From NCBI RefSeq assembly GCF_027942865.1, contig NC_134507.1:39094797-39158796 (forward strand): a DNA stretch of 64,000 bases, in the 5' to 3' direction. Numbering within the stretch: position 1 is the stretch's first letter; every line of letters starts with the position of its first letter. A program made the position numbers and the translations under genes. Positions 15,101 to 30,100 of the stretch are shown here, piece after piece. The stretch comes from Odontesthes bonariensis. Taxonomy: Eukaryota; Chordata; Actinopteri; Atheriniformes; Atherinopsidae. A model generated the notes under the pieces. The model was not told where the DNA came from and did not search any database. It saw only the letters and a list, made by a program, of their open reading frames with translations.

Positions 15101-18100
15101 ATTATGACAGCGTATTGAAGATATTCTTTGATCTCAAGTAAAGTGGTCACATTTTGATTTTTCATGAACATATCATGAAGTATAACCTGACTGTTATGAC
15201 ACCATTATGACAGCGTATTGAAGATATTCTTTGATCTCAAGTAAAGTGGTCACATTTTGTTGTCTCATGAACATATCATGAAGTATAACTTGACTGTTAT
15301 GACACCATTATGACAGTGTATTGAAGATATTCTTTGATCTCAAGTAAAGTGGTCACATTTTGTTGTCTCATGAACATATTATGAAGTATAACCTGACTGT
15401 TATGACACCATTATGACAGTGTATCGAAGATATTCTTTGATCTCAAGTAAAGTGGTCACATTTTCATTTCTCATGAACATATAATGAAGTATAACCTGAC
15501 TTTTATGACTCCATTATGACAGCGTATTGAAGATATTCTTTGATCTCAAGTAAAATTGACACTTTTTGTAGTCTCATGAACATATCATGAAGTATAACCT
15601 GACTGTCATGACATCATTATGACAGTGTATTGAAGATATTCTTTGATCTCAAGTAAAGTGGTCACATTTTCATTTCTCATGAACATATCATGAAGTATAA
15701 CCTGACTGTTATGACACCATTATGACAGTGTATTGAAGATATTCTTTGATCTCAAGTAAAGTGGTCACATTTTGATTTCTCATGAACATATCATGAAGTA
15801 TAACCTGACTGTTATGACACCATTATGACAGCGTATTGAAGATATTCTTTATTCTCAAGTAAAATTGACACATTTTGTTGTCTCATGAACATATCATGAA
15901 GTATAACCTTACTGTTATGACACCATTATGACAGCGTATTGAAGATATTCTTTGATCTCAAGTAAAATTGACACATTTTGTTGTCTCATGAACATATCAT
16001 GAAGTATAACCTTACTGTTAAGACACCATTATTACAGCGTATTGAAGATATTCTTTGATCTCAAGCAAAGTGGTCACATTTTGTTGTCTCATGAACATAT
16101 CATGAAGTATAACCTGACTGTTATGACATCATTATGACAGCTTATTGAAGATATTCTTTGATCTCAAGTAAAGTGGTCACATTTTGTTATCTCATGAACA
16201 TATCATGAAGTATAACCTGACTGTTATGACATCATTATGACAGCTTATTGAAGATATTCTTTGATCTCAAGTAAAGTGGTCACATTTTGTTATCTCATGA
16301 ACATATCATGAAGTATAACCTGACTGTTATGACATCATTATGACAGCTTATTGAAGATATTCTTTGATCTCAAGTAAAGTGGTCACATTTTGTTATCTCA
16401 TGAACATATCATGAAGTATAACCTGACTGTTATGACACCATTATGACAGCGTATTGAAGATATTCTTTGATCTCAAGTAAAGTGGTCACATTTTGTTGTC
16501 TCATGAACATATCATGAAGTATGACCTGACTGTTATGACACCATTATGACAGCATATTGAAGATATTCTATGATCTCAAGTAAAGTGGTCACATTTTGTT
16601 GTCTCATGAACATATCATGAAGTATGACCTGACTGTTATGACACCATTATGACAGCGTATTGAAGATATTCTATGATCTCAAGTAAAGTGGTCACATTTT
16701 CATTTCTCATGAACATATCATGAAGTATAACCTGACTGTTATGACACCATTATGACAGCGTATTGAAGATATTCTTTGATCTCAAGTAAAATTGACACAT
16801 TTTGTTGTCTCATGAACATATTATGAAGTATAACCTGACTGTCATGACCCCATTATGACAGCGTATTGAAGATATTCTTTGATCTCAAGTAAAATTGACA
16901 CATTTTGTTGTCTCATGAACATATTATGAAGTATAACCTGACTGTTATGACACCATTATGACAGCGTATTGAAGATATTCTTTGATCTCAAGTAAAGTGG
17001 TCACATTTTGTTGTCACATGAACATATCATGAAGTATAACCTGACTGTTATGACACCATTATGACAGCGTATTGAAGATATTCTTTGATCTCAAGTAAAG
17101 TGGTCACATTTTGTTGTCTCATGAACATATCATGAAGTATAACCTGACTGTCATGACACCATTATGACAGCTTATTGAAGATATTCTTTGATCTCAAGTA
17201 AAGTGGTCACATTTTGTTGTCTCATGAACATATCATGAAGTATAACCTGACTGTTATGACACCATTATGACAGCGTATTGAAGATATTCTTTGATCTCAA
17301 GTAAAATTGACACATTTTGTTGTCTCATGAACATATCATGAAGTATAACCAGACTGTCATGACACCATTATGACAGTGTATTGAAGATATTCTTTGATCT
17401 CAAGTAAAGTGGTCACATTTTGTTGTCTCATGAACATATCATGAAGTATAACCTGACTGTTATGACACCATTATGACAGCGTATTGAAGATATTCTTTGA
17501 TCTCAAGTAATATTGACACTTTTTGTAGTCTCATGAACATATCATGAAGTATAACCTGACTGTTATGACACCATTATGACAGCGTATTGAAGATATTCTT
17601 TGATCTCAAGTAAAGTGGTCACATTTTGATTTCTCATGAACATATCATGAAGTATAACATGACTGTTATGACACCATTATGACAGCGTATTGAAGATATT
17701 CTTTATACTCAAGTAAAATTGACACATTTTGTTGTCTCATGAACATATCATGAAGTATAACCTTACTGTTATGACACCATTATGACAGCGTATTGAAGAT
17801 ATTCTTTGATCTCAAGTAAAATTGACACATTTTGTTGTCTCATGAACATATCATGAAGTATAACCTGACTGTCATGACACCATTATGACAGCTTATTGAA
17901 GATATTCTTTGATCTCAAGTAAAGTGGTCACATTTTGTTGTCTCATGAACATATCATGAAGTATAACCTTACTGTTAAGACACCATTATGACAGCGTATT
18001 GAAGATATTCTTTGATCTCAAGTAAAGTGGTCACATTTTGTTGTCTCATGAACATATCATGAAGTATAACCTGACTGTCAAGACACCATTATGACAGCGT

Positions 18101-21100
18101 ATTGAAGATATTCTTTGATCTCAAGTAAAGTGGTCACATTTTGTAGTCTCATGAACATATCATGAAGTATAACCTGACTGTCAAGACACCATTATGACAG
18201 CGTATTGAAGATATTCTTTGATATCAAGTAGAGTGGTCACATTTTGATTTCTCATGAACATATCATGAAGTATAACCTGACTGTTATGACACCATTATGA
18301 CAGCGTATTGAAGATATTCTTTGATCTCAAGTAAAGTGTTCACATTTTGATATCTCATGAACATATCATGAAGTATAACCTGACTGTTATGACACCATTA
18401 TGACAGCGTATTGAAGATATTCTTTGATCACAAGTAAAATTGATACATTTTGTTGTCTCATGAACATATCATGAAGTATAGCCTGACTGTTATGACACCA
18501 TTATGACAGCGTATTGAAGATATTCTTTGATCTCAAGTAAAGTGGTCACATTTTGATTTCTCATGAACATATCATGAAGTATAACCTGACTGTCATGAAA
18601 CCATTATGACAGCGAATTGAAGATATTCTTTGATCTCAAGTAAAATTGACACATTTTGTTGTCTCTTGAACATATCATGAAGTATAACCTGACCTTTATG
18701 ACACCATTATGACAGCGTATTGAAGATATTCTTTGATCTCAAGTAAAGTGGTCACATTTTGATTTCTCATGAACATATAATGAAGTATAACTTGACTGTT
18801 ATGACACCATTATGACAGCGTATTGAAGATATTCTTTATACTCAAGTAAAATTGACACATTTTGTTGTCTCATGAACATATCATGAAGTATAACCTTACT
18901 GTTATGACACCATTATGACAGCGTATTGAAGATATTCTTTGATCTCAAGTAAAGTGGTCACATTTTGTTGTCTCATGAACATATCATGAAGTATAACCTG
19001 ACTGTCATGACACCATTATGACAGCGAATTGAAGATATTCTTTGATCTCAAGTAAAATTGACACATTTTGTTGTCTCTTGAACATATCATGAAGTATAAC
19101 CTGACCTTTATGACACCATTATGACAGCGTATTGAAGATATTCTTTGATCTCAAGTAAAGTGGTCACATTTTGATTTCTCATGAACATATAATGAAGTAT
19201 AACTTGACTGTTATGACACCATTATGACAGCGTATTGAAGATATTCTTTATACTCAAGTAAAATTGACACATTTTGTTGTCTCATGAACATATCATGAAG
19301 TATAACCTTACTGTTATGACACCATTATGACAGCGTATTGAAGATATTCTTTGATCTCAAGTAAAGTGGTCACATTTTGTTGTCTCATGAACATATCATG
19401 AAGTATAACCTGACTGTCATGACACCATTATGACAGCGTATTGAAGATATTCTTTGATCTCAAGTAAAGTGGTCACATTTTGTTGTCTCATGAACATATC
19501 ATGAAGTATAACCTTACTGTTAAGACACCATTATGACAGCGTATTGAAGATATTCTTTGATCTCAAGTAAAGTGGTCACATTTTGTTGTCTCATGAACAT
19601 ATCATGAAGTATAACCTGACTGTTATGACATCATCATGACAGCGTATTGAAGATATTCTTTGATCTCAAGTAAAGTGGTCACATTTTGTTATCTCATGAA
19701 CATATCATGAAGTATAACCTGACTGTTATGACATCATTATGACAGCGTATTGAAGATATTCTTTGATCTCAAGTAAAGTGGTCACATTTTGATTTCTCAT
19801 GAACATATCATGAAGTATAACCTGACTGTTATGACACCATTATGACAGCGTATTGAAGATATTCTTTGATCTCAAGTAAAGTGTTCACATTTTGATTTCT
19901 CATGAACATATCATGAAGTATAACCTGACTGTTATGACACCATTATGACAGCGTATTGAAGATATTCTTTGATCTCAAGTAAAGTGGTCAATTTTTGTTG
20001 TCACATGAACATATCATGAAGTATGACCTGACTGTTATGACACCATCATGACAGTGTATTGAAGATATTCTTTGATCTCAAGTAAAGTGGTCACATTTTG
20101 TTATCTCATGAACATATCATGAAGTATAACCTGACTGTTATGACACCATTATGACAGCGTATTGAAGATATTCTTTGATCACAAGTAAAATTGATACATT
20201 TTGTTGTCTCATGAACATATCATGAAGTATAACCTGACTGTTATGACACCATTATGACAGCGTATTGAAGATATTCTTTGATCTTAAGTAAAGTGGTCAA
20301 ATTTTGTTGTCACATGAACATATCATGAAGTATAACCTGACTGTCATGACACCATTATGACAGCGAATTGAAGATATTCTTTGATCTCAAGTAAAATTGA
20401 CACATTTTGTTGTCTCTTGAACATATCATGAAGTATAACCTGACCTTTATGACACCATTATGACAGCGTATTGAAGATATTCTTTGATCTCAAGTAAAGT
20501 TGTCACATTTTGTTGTCTCATGAACATATCATGAAGTATAACCTGACTGTCAAGACACCATCATGACAGCGTATTGAAGATATTCTTTGATCTCAAGTAA
20601 AGTGGTCACATTTTGTAGTCTCATGAACATATCATGAAGTATAACCTGACTGTTATGACACCATTATGACAGCGAATTGAAGATATTCTTTGATCTCAAG
20701 TAAAATTGACACATTTTGTTGTCTCATGAACATATCATGAAGTATAACCTGACTGTTATGACACCATTATGACAGCGTATTGAAGATATTCTTTGATCTC
20801 AAGTAAAGTGTTCACATTTTGATTTCTCATGAACATATCATGAAGTATAACCTGACTGTTATGACACCATTATGACAGCGTATTGAAGATACTCATTGAT
20901 CTCAAGTAAAGTGGTCAATTTTTGTTGTCACATGAACATATCATGAAGTATGACCTGACTGTTATGACACCATCATGACAGTGTATTGAAGATATTCTTT
21001 GATCTCAAGTAAAGTGGTCACATTTTGTCATCTCATGAACATATCATGAAGTATAACCTGACTGTTATGACACCATTATGACAGTGTATTGAAAATATTC

Positions 21101-24100
21101 TTTGATCTCAAGTAAAGTGGTCAATTTTTGTTGTCACATGAACATATCATGAAGTATGACCTGACTGTTATGACACCATCATGACAGTGTATTGAAGATA
21201 TTCTTTGATATCAAGTAGAGTGGTCACATTTTGATTTCTCATGAACATATCATGAAGTATAACCTGACTGTTATGACACCATTATGACAGCGTATTGAAG
21301 ATATTCTTTGATCTCAAGTAAAGTGTTCACATTTTGATTTCTCATGAACATATCATGAAGTATAACCTGACTGTTATGACACCATTATGACAGCGTATTG
21401 AAGATATTCTTTGATCACAAGTAAAATTGATACATTTTGTTGTCTCATGAACATATCATGAAGTATAGCCTGACTCTTATGACACCATTATGACAGCGTA
21501 TTGAAGATATTCTTTGATCTCAAGTAAAGTGGTCAAATTTTGTTGTCACATGAACATATCATGAAGTATAACCTGACTGTCATGACACCATTATGACAGC
21601 GAATTGAAGATATTCTTTGATCTCAAGTAAAATTGACACATTTTGTTGTCTCTTGAACATATCATGAAGTATAACCTGACCTTTATGACACCATTATGAC
21701 AGCGTATTGAAGATATTCTTTGATCTCAAGTAAAGTTGTCACATTTTGTTGTCTCATGAACATATCATGAAGTATAACCTGACTGTCAAGACACCATTAT
21801 GACAGCGTATTGAAGATATTCTTTGATCTCAAGTAAAGTGGTCACATTTTGTTATCTCATGAACATATCATGAAGTATAACCTGACTGTTATGACACCAT
21901 TATGACAGCGTATTGAAGATATTCTTTGATCACAAGTAAAATTGATACATTTTGTTGTCTCATGAACATATCATGAAGTATAACCTGACTGTTATGACAC
22001 CATTATGACAGCGTATTGAAGATATTCTTTGATCTCAAGTAAAGTGGTCAAATTTTGTTGTCACATGAACATAACATGAAGTATAACCTGACTGTCATGA
22101 CACCATTATGACAGCGAATTGAAGATATTCTTTGATCACAAGTAAAATTGATACATTTTGTTGTCTCATGAACATATCATGAAGTATAACCTGACTGTTA
22201 TGACACCATTATGACAGCGTATTGAAGATATTCTTTGATCTTAAGTAAAGTGGTCAAATTTTGTTGTCACATGAACATATCATGAAGTATAACCTGACTG
22301 TCATGACACCATTATGACAGCGAATTGAAGATATTCTTTGATCTCAAGTAAAATTGACACATTTTGTTGTCTCTTGAACATATCATGAAGTATAACCTGA
22401 CCTTTATGACACCATTATGACAGCGTATTGAAGATATTCTTTGATCTCAAGTAAAGTTGTCACATTTTGTTGTCTCATGAACATATCATGAAGTATAACC
22501 TGACTGTCAAGACACCATTATGACAGCGTATTGAAGATATCCTTTGATCTCAAGTAAAGTGGTCACATTTTGTAGTCTCATGAACATATCATGAAGTATA
22601 ACCTGACTGTCAAGACACCATTATGACAGCGTATTGAAGATATTCTTTGATCTCAAGTAAAGTTGTCACATTTTGTTGTCTCATGAACATATCATGAAGT
22701 ATAACCTGACTGTTATGACACCATTATTACAGCGTATTGAAGATATTCTTTGATCTCAAGTAAAGTGTTCACATTTTGTTGTCTCATGAACATATCATGA
22801 AGTATAACCTGACTGTTATGACACCATTATGACAGCGTATTGAAGATACTCATTGATCTCAAGTAAAGTGGTCAATTTTTGTTGTCACATGAACATATCA
22901 TGAAGTATGACCTGACTGTTATGACACCATCATGACAGTGTATTGAAGATATTCTTTGATCTCAAGTAAAGTGGTCACATTTTGTCGTCTCATGAACATA
23001 TCATGAAGTATAACCTGACTGTTATGACACCATTATGACAGTGTATTGAAAATATTCTTTGATCTCAAGTAAAGTGGTCAATTTTTGTTGTCACATGAAC
23101 ATATCATGAAGTATGACCTGACTGTTATGACACCATCATGACAGTGTATTGAAGATATTCTTTGATATCAAGTAGAGTGGTCACATTTTGATTTCTCATG
23201 AACATATCATGAAGTATAACCTGACTGTTATGACACCATTATGACAGCGTATTGAAGATATTCTTTGATCTCAAGTAAAGTGTTCACATTTTGATTTCTC
23301 ATGAACATATCATGAAGTATAACCTGACTGTTATGACACCATTATGACAGCGTATTGAAGATATTCTTTGATCACAAGTAAAATTGATACATTTTGTTGT
23401 CTCATGAACATATCATGAAGTATAGCCTGACTCTTATGACACCATTATGACAGCGTATTGAAGATATTCTTTGATCTCAAGTAAAGTGGTCAAATTTTGT
23501 TGTCACATGAACATATCATGAAGTATAACCTGACTGTCATGATACCATTATGACAGCGAATTGAAGATATTCTTTGATCTCAAGTAAAATTGACACATTT
23601 TGTTGTCTCTTGAACATATCATGAAGTATAACCTGACTGTCAAGACACCATTATGACAGCGTATTGAAGATATTCTTTGATCTCAAGTAAAATTGACACT
23701 TTTTGTAGTCTCATGAACATATCATGAAGTATAACCTGACTGTCATGACATCATTATGACAGCGTATTGAAGATATTCTTTGATCTCAAGTAAAGTGGTC
23801 ACATTTTCATTTCTCATGAACATATCATGAAGTATAACCTGACTGTTATGACACCATTATGACAGTGTATTGAAGATATTCTTTGATCTCAAGTAAAGTG
23901 GTCACATTTTCATTTCTCATGAACATATCATGAAGTATAACCTGACTGTTATGACTCCATTATGACAGCGTATTGAAGATATTCTTTGATCTCAAGTAAA
24001 GTGTTCACATTTTGTTGTCTCATGAACATATCATGAAGTATAACCTGACTGTCATAACACCATTATGACAGCGTATTGAAGATATTCTTTGATCTCAAGT

Positions 24101-27100
24101 AAAATTGACACATTTTGTCGTCTCATGAACATATCATGAAGTATGACCTGACTGTTATGACACCATTATGACAGCGTATTGAAGATATTCTTTGATCTCA
24201 AGTAAAGTGGTCACATTTTGATTTCTCATGAACATATCATGAAGTATAACATGACTGTTATGACACCATTATGACAGCGTATTGAAGATATTCTTTGATC
24301 TCAAGTAAAATTGACACATTTTGTCGTCTCATGAACATATCATGAAGTATAACCTGACTGTTATGACACCATTATGACAGCGTATTGAAGATATTCTTTG
24401 ATCTCAAGTAAAGTGGTCACATTTTGATTTCTCATGAACATATCATGAAGTATAACATGACTGTTATGACACCATCATGACAGCGTATTGAAGATATTCT
24501 TTGATCTCAAGTAAAGTGGTCACATTTTGTTGTCTCATGAACATATCATGAAGTATAACCTTACTGTTAAGACACCATTATGACAGCGTATTGAAGATAT
24601 TCTTTGATCTCAAGTAAAGTGGTCACATTTTGTTATCTCATGAACATATCATGAAGTATAACCTGACTGTTATGACATCATTATGACAGCTTATTGAAGA
24701 TATTCTTTGATCTCAAGTAAAGTGGTCACATTTTGTTGTCTCATGAACATATCATGAAGTATGACCTGACTGTTATGACACCATTATGACAGCATATTGA
24801 AGATATTCTATGATCTCAAGTAAAGTGGTCACATTTTGTTGTCTCATGAACATATCATGAAGTATGACCTGACTGTTATGACACCATTATGACAGCGTAT
24901 TGAAGATATTCTATGATCTCAAGTAAAGTGGTCACATTTTCATTTCTCATGAACATATCATGAAGTATAACCTGACTGTCATGACCCCATTATGACAGCG
25001 TATTGAAGATATTCTTTGATCTCAAGTAAAATTGACACATTTTGTTGTCTCATGAACATATTATGAAGTATAACCTGACTGTTATGACACCATTATGACA
25101 GTGTATTGAAGATATTCTTTGATCTCAAGTAAAATTGACACATTTTGTCGTCTCATGAACATATCATGAAGTATAACCTGACTGTTATGACACCATTATG
25201 ACAGCGTATTGAAGATATTCTTTGATCTCAAGTAAAATTGACACATTTTGTTGTCTCATGAACATATCATGAAGTATAACCAGACTGTCATGACACCATT
25301 ATGACAGTGTATTGAAGATATTCTTTGATCTCAAGTAAAGTGGTCACATTTTGTTGTCTCATGAACATATCATGAAGTATTACCTGACTGTTATGACTCC
25401 ATTATGACAGCGTATTGAAGATATTCTTTGATCTCAAGTAATATTGACACTTTTTGTAGTCTCATGAACATATCATGAAGTATAACCTGACTGTCATGAC
25501 ATCATTATGACAGCGTATTGAAGATATTCTTTGATCTCAAGTAAAATTGACACTTTTTTTTGTCTCATGAACATATCATGAAGTATAACCTGACTGTTAT
25601 GACATCATTATGACAGCGTATTGAAGATATTCTTTGATCTCAAGTAAAATTGACACATTTTGTTGTCTCATGAACATATCATGAAGTATAACCAGACTGT
25701 CATGACACCATTATGACAGCGTATTGAAGATATTCTTTGATCTCAAGTAAAGTGGTCACATTTTGTTGTCTCATGAACATATCATGAAGTATTACCTGAC
25801 TGTTATGACTCCATTATGACAGCGTATTGAAGATATTCTTTGATCTCAAGTAAAGTGGTCACATTTTTATTTTTCATGAACATATCATGAAGTATAACCT
25901 GACTGTTATGACACCATTATGACAGCGTATTGAAGATATTCTTTGATCTCAAGTAAAGTGGTCACATTTTGTTGTCTCATGAACATATCATGAAGTATAA
26001 CTCTACTGTTATGACACCATTATGACAGCGTATTGAAGATATTCTTTGATCTCAAGTAAAGTGGTCACATTTTGTTGTCTCATGAACATATCATGAAGTA
26101 TAACCTGACTGTTATGACACCATTATGACAGCGTATTGAAGATATTCTTTGATCTCAAGTAAAGTGGTCACATTTTGTTGTCTCATGAACATATCATGAA
26201 GTATAACCTGACTGTCATGACATCATTATGACAGCGTATTGAAGATATTCTTTGATCTCAAGTAAAATTGACACATTTTGTTGTCTCATGAACATATCAT
26301 GAAGTATAACCAGACTGTCATGACACCATTATGACAGTGTATTGAAGATATTCTTTGATCTCAAGTAAAGTGGTCACATTTTGTTGTCTCATGAACATAT
26401 CATGAAGTATTACCTGACTGTTATGACTCCATTATGACAGCGTATTGAAGATATTCTATGATCTCAAGTAAAGTGGTCACATTTTCATTTCTCATGAACA
26501 TATCATGAAGTATAACCTGACTGTCATGACATCATTATGACAGCGTATTGAAGATATTCTTTGATCTCAAGTAAAATTGACACTTTTTTTTGTCTCATGA
26601 ACATATCATGAAGTATAACCTGACTGTTATGACATCATTATGACAGCGTATTGAAGATATTCTTTGATCTCAAGTAAAGTGGTCACATTTTGATTTTTCA
26701 TGAACATATCATGAAGTATAACCTGACTGTTATGACACCATTATGACAGCGTATTGAAGATATTCTTTGATCTCAAGTAAAGTGGTCACATTTTGTTGTC
26801 TCATGAACATATCATGAAGTATAACTTGACTGTTATGACACCATTATGACAGTGTATTGAAGATATTCTTTGATCTCAAGTAAAGTGGTCACATTTTGTT
26901 GTCTCATGAACATATTATGAAGTATAACCTGACTGTTATGACACCATTATGACAGTGTATCGAAGATATTCTTTGATCTCAAGTAAAGTGGTCACATTTT
27001 CATTTCTCATGAACATATAATGAAGTATAACCTGACTTTTATGACTCCATTATGACAGCGTATTGAAGATATTCTTTGATCTCAAGTAAAATTGACACTT

Positions 27101-30100
27101 TTTGTAGTCTCATGAACATATCATGAAGTATAACCTGACTGTCATGACATCATTATGACAGTGTATTGAAGATATTCTTTGATCTCAAGTAAAGTGGTCA
27201 CATTTTCATTTCTCATGAACATATCATGAAGTATAACCTGACTGTTATGACACCATTATGACAGTGTATTGAAGATATTCTTTGATCTCAAGTAAAGTGG
27301 TCACATTTTCATTTCTCATGAACATATCATGAAGTATAACCTGACTGTTATGACACCATTATGACAGCGTATTGAAGATATTCTTTGATCTCAAGTAAAG
27401 TGGTCACATTTTGATTTCTCATGAACATATCATGAAGTATAACATGACTGTTATGACACCATTATGACAGCGTATTGAAGATATTCTTTATTCTCAAGTA
27501 AAATTGACACATTTTTTTGTCTCATGAACATATCATGAAGTATAACCTTACTGTTATGACACCATTATGACAGCGTATTGAAGATATTCTTTGATCTCAA
27601 GTAAAATTGACACATTTTGTTGTCTCATGAACATATCATGAAGTATAACCTTACTGTTAAGACACCATTATGACAGCGTATTGAAGATATTCTTTGATCT
27701 CAAGCAAAGTGGTCACATTTTGTTGTCTCATGAACATATCATGAAGTATAACCTGACTGTTATGACATCATTATGACAGCTTATTGAAGATATTCTTTGA
27801 TCTCAAGTAAAGTGGTCACATTTTGTTATCTCATGAACATATCATGAAGTATAACCTGACTGTTATGACATCATTATGACAGCTTATTGAAGATATTCTT
27901 TGATCTCAAGTAAAGTGGTCACATTTTGTTATCTCATGAACATATCATGAAGTATAACCTGACTGTTATGACACCATTATGACAGCGTATTGAAGATATT
28001 CTTTGATCTCAAGTAAAGTGGTCACATTTTGTTGTCTCATGAACATATCATGAAGTATGACCTGACTGTTATGACACCATTATGACAGCATATTGAAGAT
28101 ATTCTATGATCTCAAGTAAAGTGGTCACATTTTGTTGTCTCATGAACATATCATGAAGTATGACCTGACTGTTATGACACCATTATGACAGCGTATTGAA
28201 GATATTCTATGATCTCAAGTAAAGTGGTCACATTTTCATTTCTCATGAACATATCATGAAGTATAACCTGACTGTTATGACACCATTATGACAGCGTATT
28301 GAAGATATTCTTTGATCTCAAGTAAAATTGACACATTTTGTTGTCTCATGAACATATCATGAAGTATAACCTGACTGTCATGACCCCATTATGACAGCGT
28401 ATTGAAGATATTCTTTGATCTCAAGTAAAATTGACACATTTTGTTGTCTCATGAACATATTATGAAGTATAACCTGACTGTTATGACACCATTATGACAG
28501 CGTATTGAAGATATTCTTTGATCTCAAGTAAAGTGGTCACATTTTGTTGTCACATGAACATATCATGAAGTATAACCTGACTGTTATGACACCATTATGA
28601 CAGCGTATTGAAGATATTCTTTGATCTCAAGTAAAGTGGTCACATTTTGTTGTCTCATGAACATATCATGAAGTATAACCTGACTGTCATGACACCATTA
28701 TGACAGCTTATTGAAGATATTCTTTGATCTCAAGTAAAGTGGTCACATTTTGTTGTCTCATGAACATATCATGAAGTATAACCTGACTGTTATGACACCA
28801 TTATGACAGCGTATTGAAGATATTCTTTGATCTCAAGTAAAATTGACACATTTTGTTGTCTCATGAACATATCATGAAGTATAACCAGACTGTCATGACA
28901 CCATTATGACAGTGTATTGAAGATATTCTTTGATCTCAAGTAAAGTGGTCACATTTTGTTGTCTCATGAACATATCATGAAGTATTACCTGACTGTTATG
29001 ACTCCATTATGACAGCGTATTGAAGATATTCTTTGATCTCAAGTAATATTGACACTTTTTGTAGTCTCATGAACATATCATGAAGTATAACCTGACTGTT
29101 ATGACACCATTATGACAGCGTATTGAAGATATTCTTTGATCTCAAGTAAAGTGGTCACATTTTGATTTCTCATGAACATATCATGAAGTATAACATGACT
29201 GTTATGACACCATTATGACAGCGTATTGAAGATATTCTTTATACTCAAGTAAAATTGACACATTTTGTTGTCTCATGAACATATCATGAAGTATAACCTT
29301 ACTGTTATGACACCATTATGACAGCGTATTGAAGATATTCTTTGATCTCAAGTAAAATTGACACATTTTGTTGTCTCATGAACATATCATGAAGTATAAC
29401 CTTACTGTTAAGACACCATTATGACAGCGTATTGAAGATATTCTTTGATCTCAAGTAAAGTGGTCACATTTTGTTGTCTCATGAACATATCATGAAGTAT
29501 AACCTTACTGTTAAGACACCATTATGACAGCGTATTGAAGATATTCTTTGATCTCAAGTAAAGTGGTCACATTTTGTTGTCTCATGAACATATCATGAAG
29601 TATAACCTGACTGTTATGACATCATCATGACAGCGTATTGAAGATATTCTTTGATCTCAAGTAAAGTGGTCACATTTTGTTATCTCATGAACATATCATG
29701 AAGTATAACCTGACTGTTATGACATCATTATGACAGCGTATTGAAGATATTCTTTGATCTCAAGTAAAGTGGTCACATTTTGATTTCTCATGAACATATC
29801 ATGAAGTATAACCTGACTGTTATGACACCATTATGACAGCGTGTTGAAGATATTCTTTGATCTCAAGTAAAGTGGTCAATTTTTGTTGTCACATGAACAT
29901 ATCATGAAGTATGACCTGACTGTTATGACACCATCATGACAGTGTATTGAAGATATTCTTTGATCTCAAGTAAAGTGGTCACATTTTGTTATCTCATGAA
30001 CATATCATGAAGTATAACCTGACTGTTATGACACCATTATGACAGCGTATTGAAGATATTCTTTGATCTTAAGTAAAGTGGTCAAATTTTGTTGTCACAT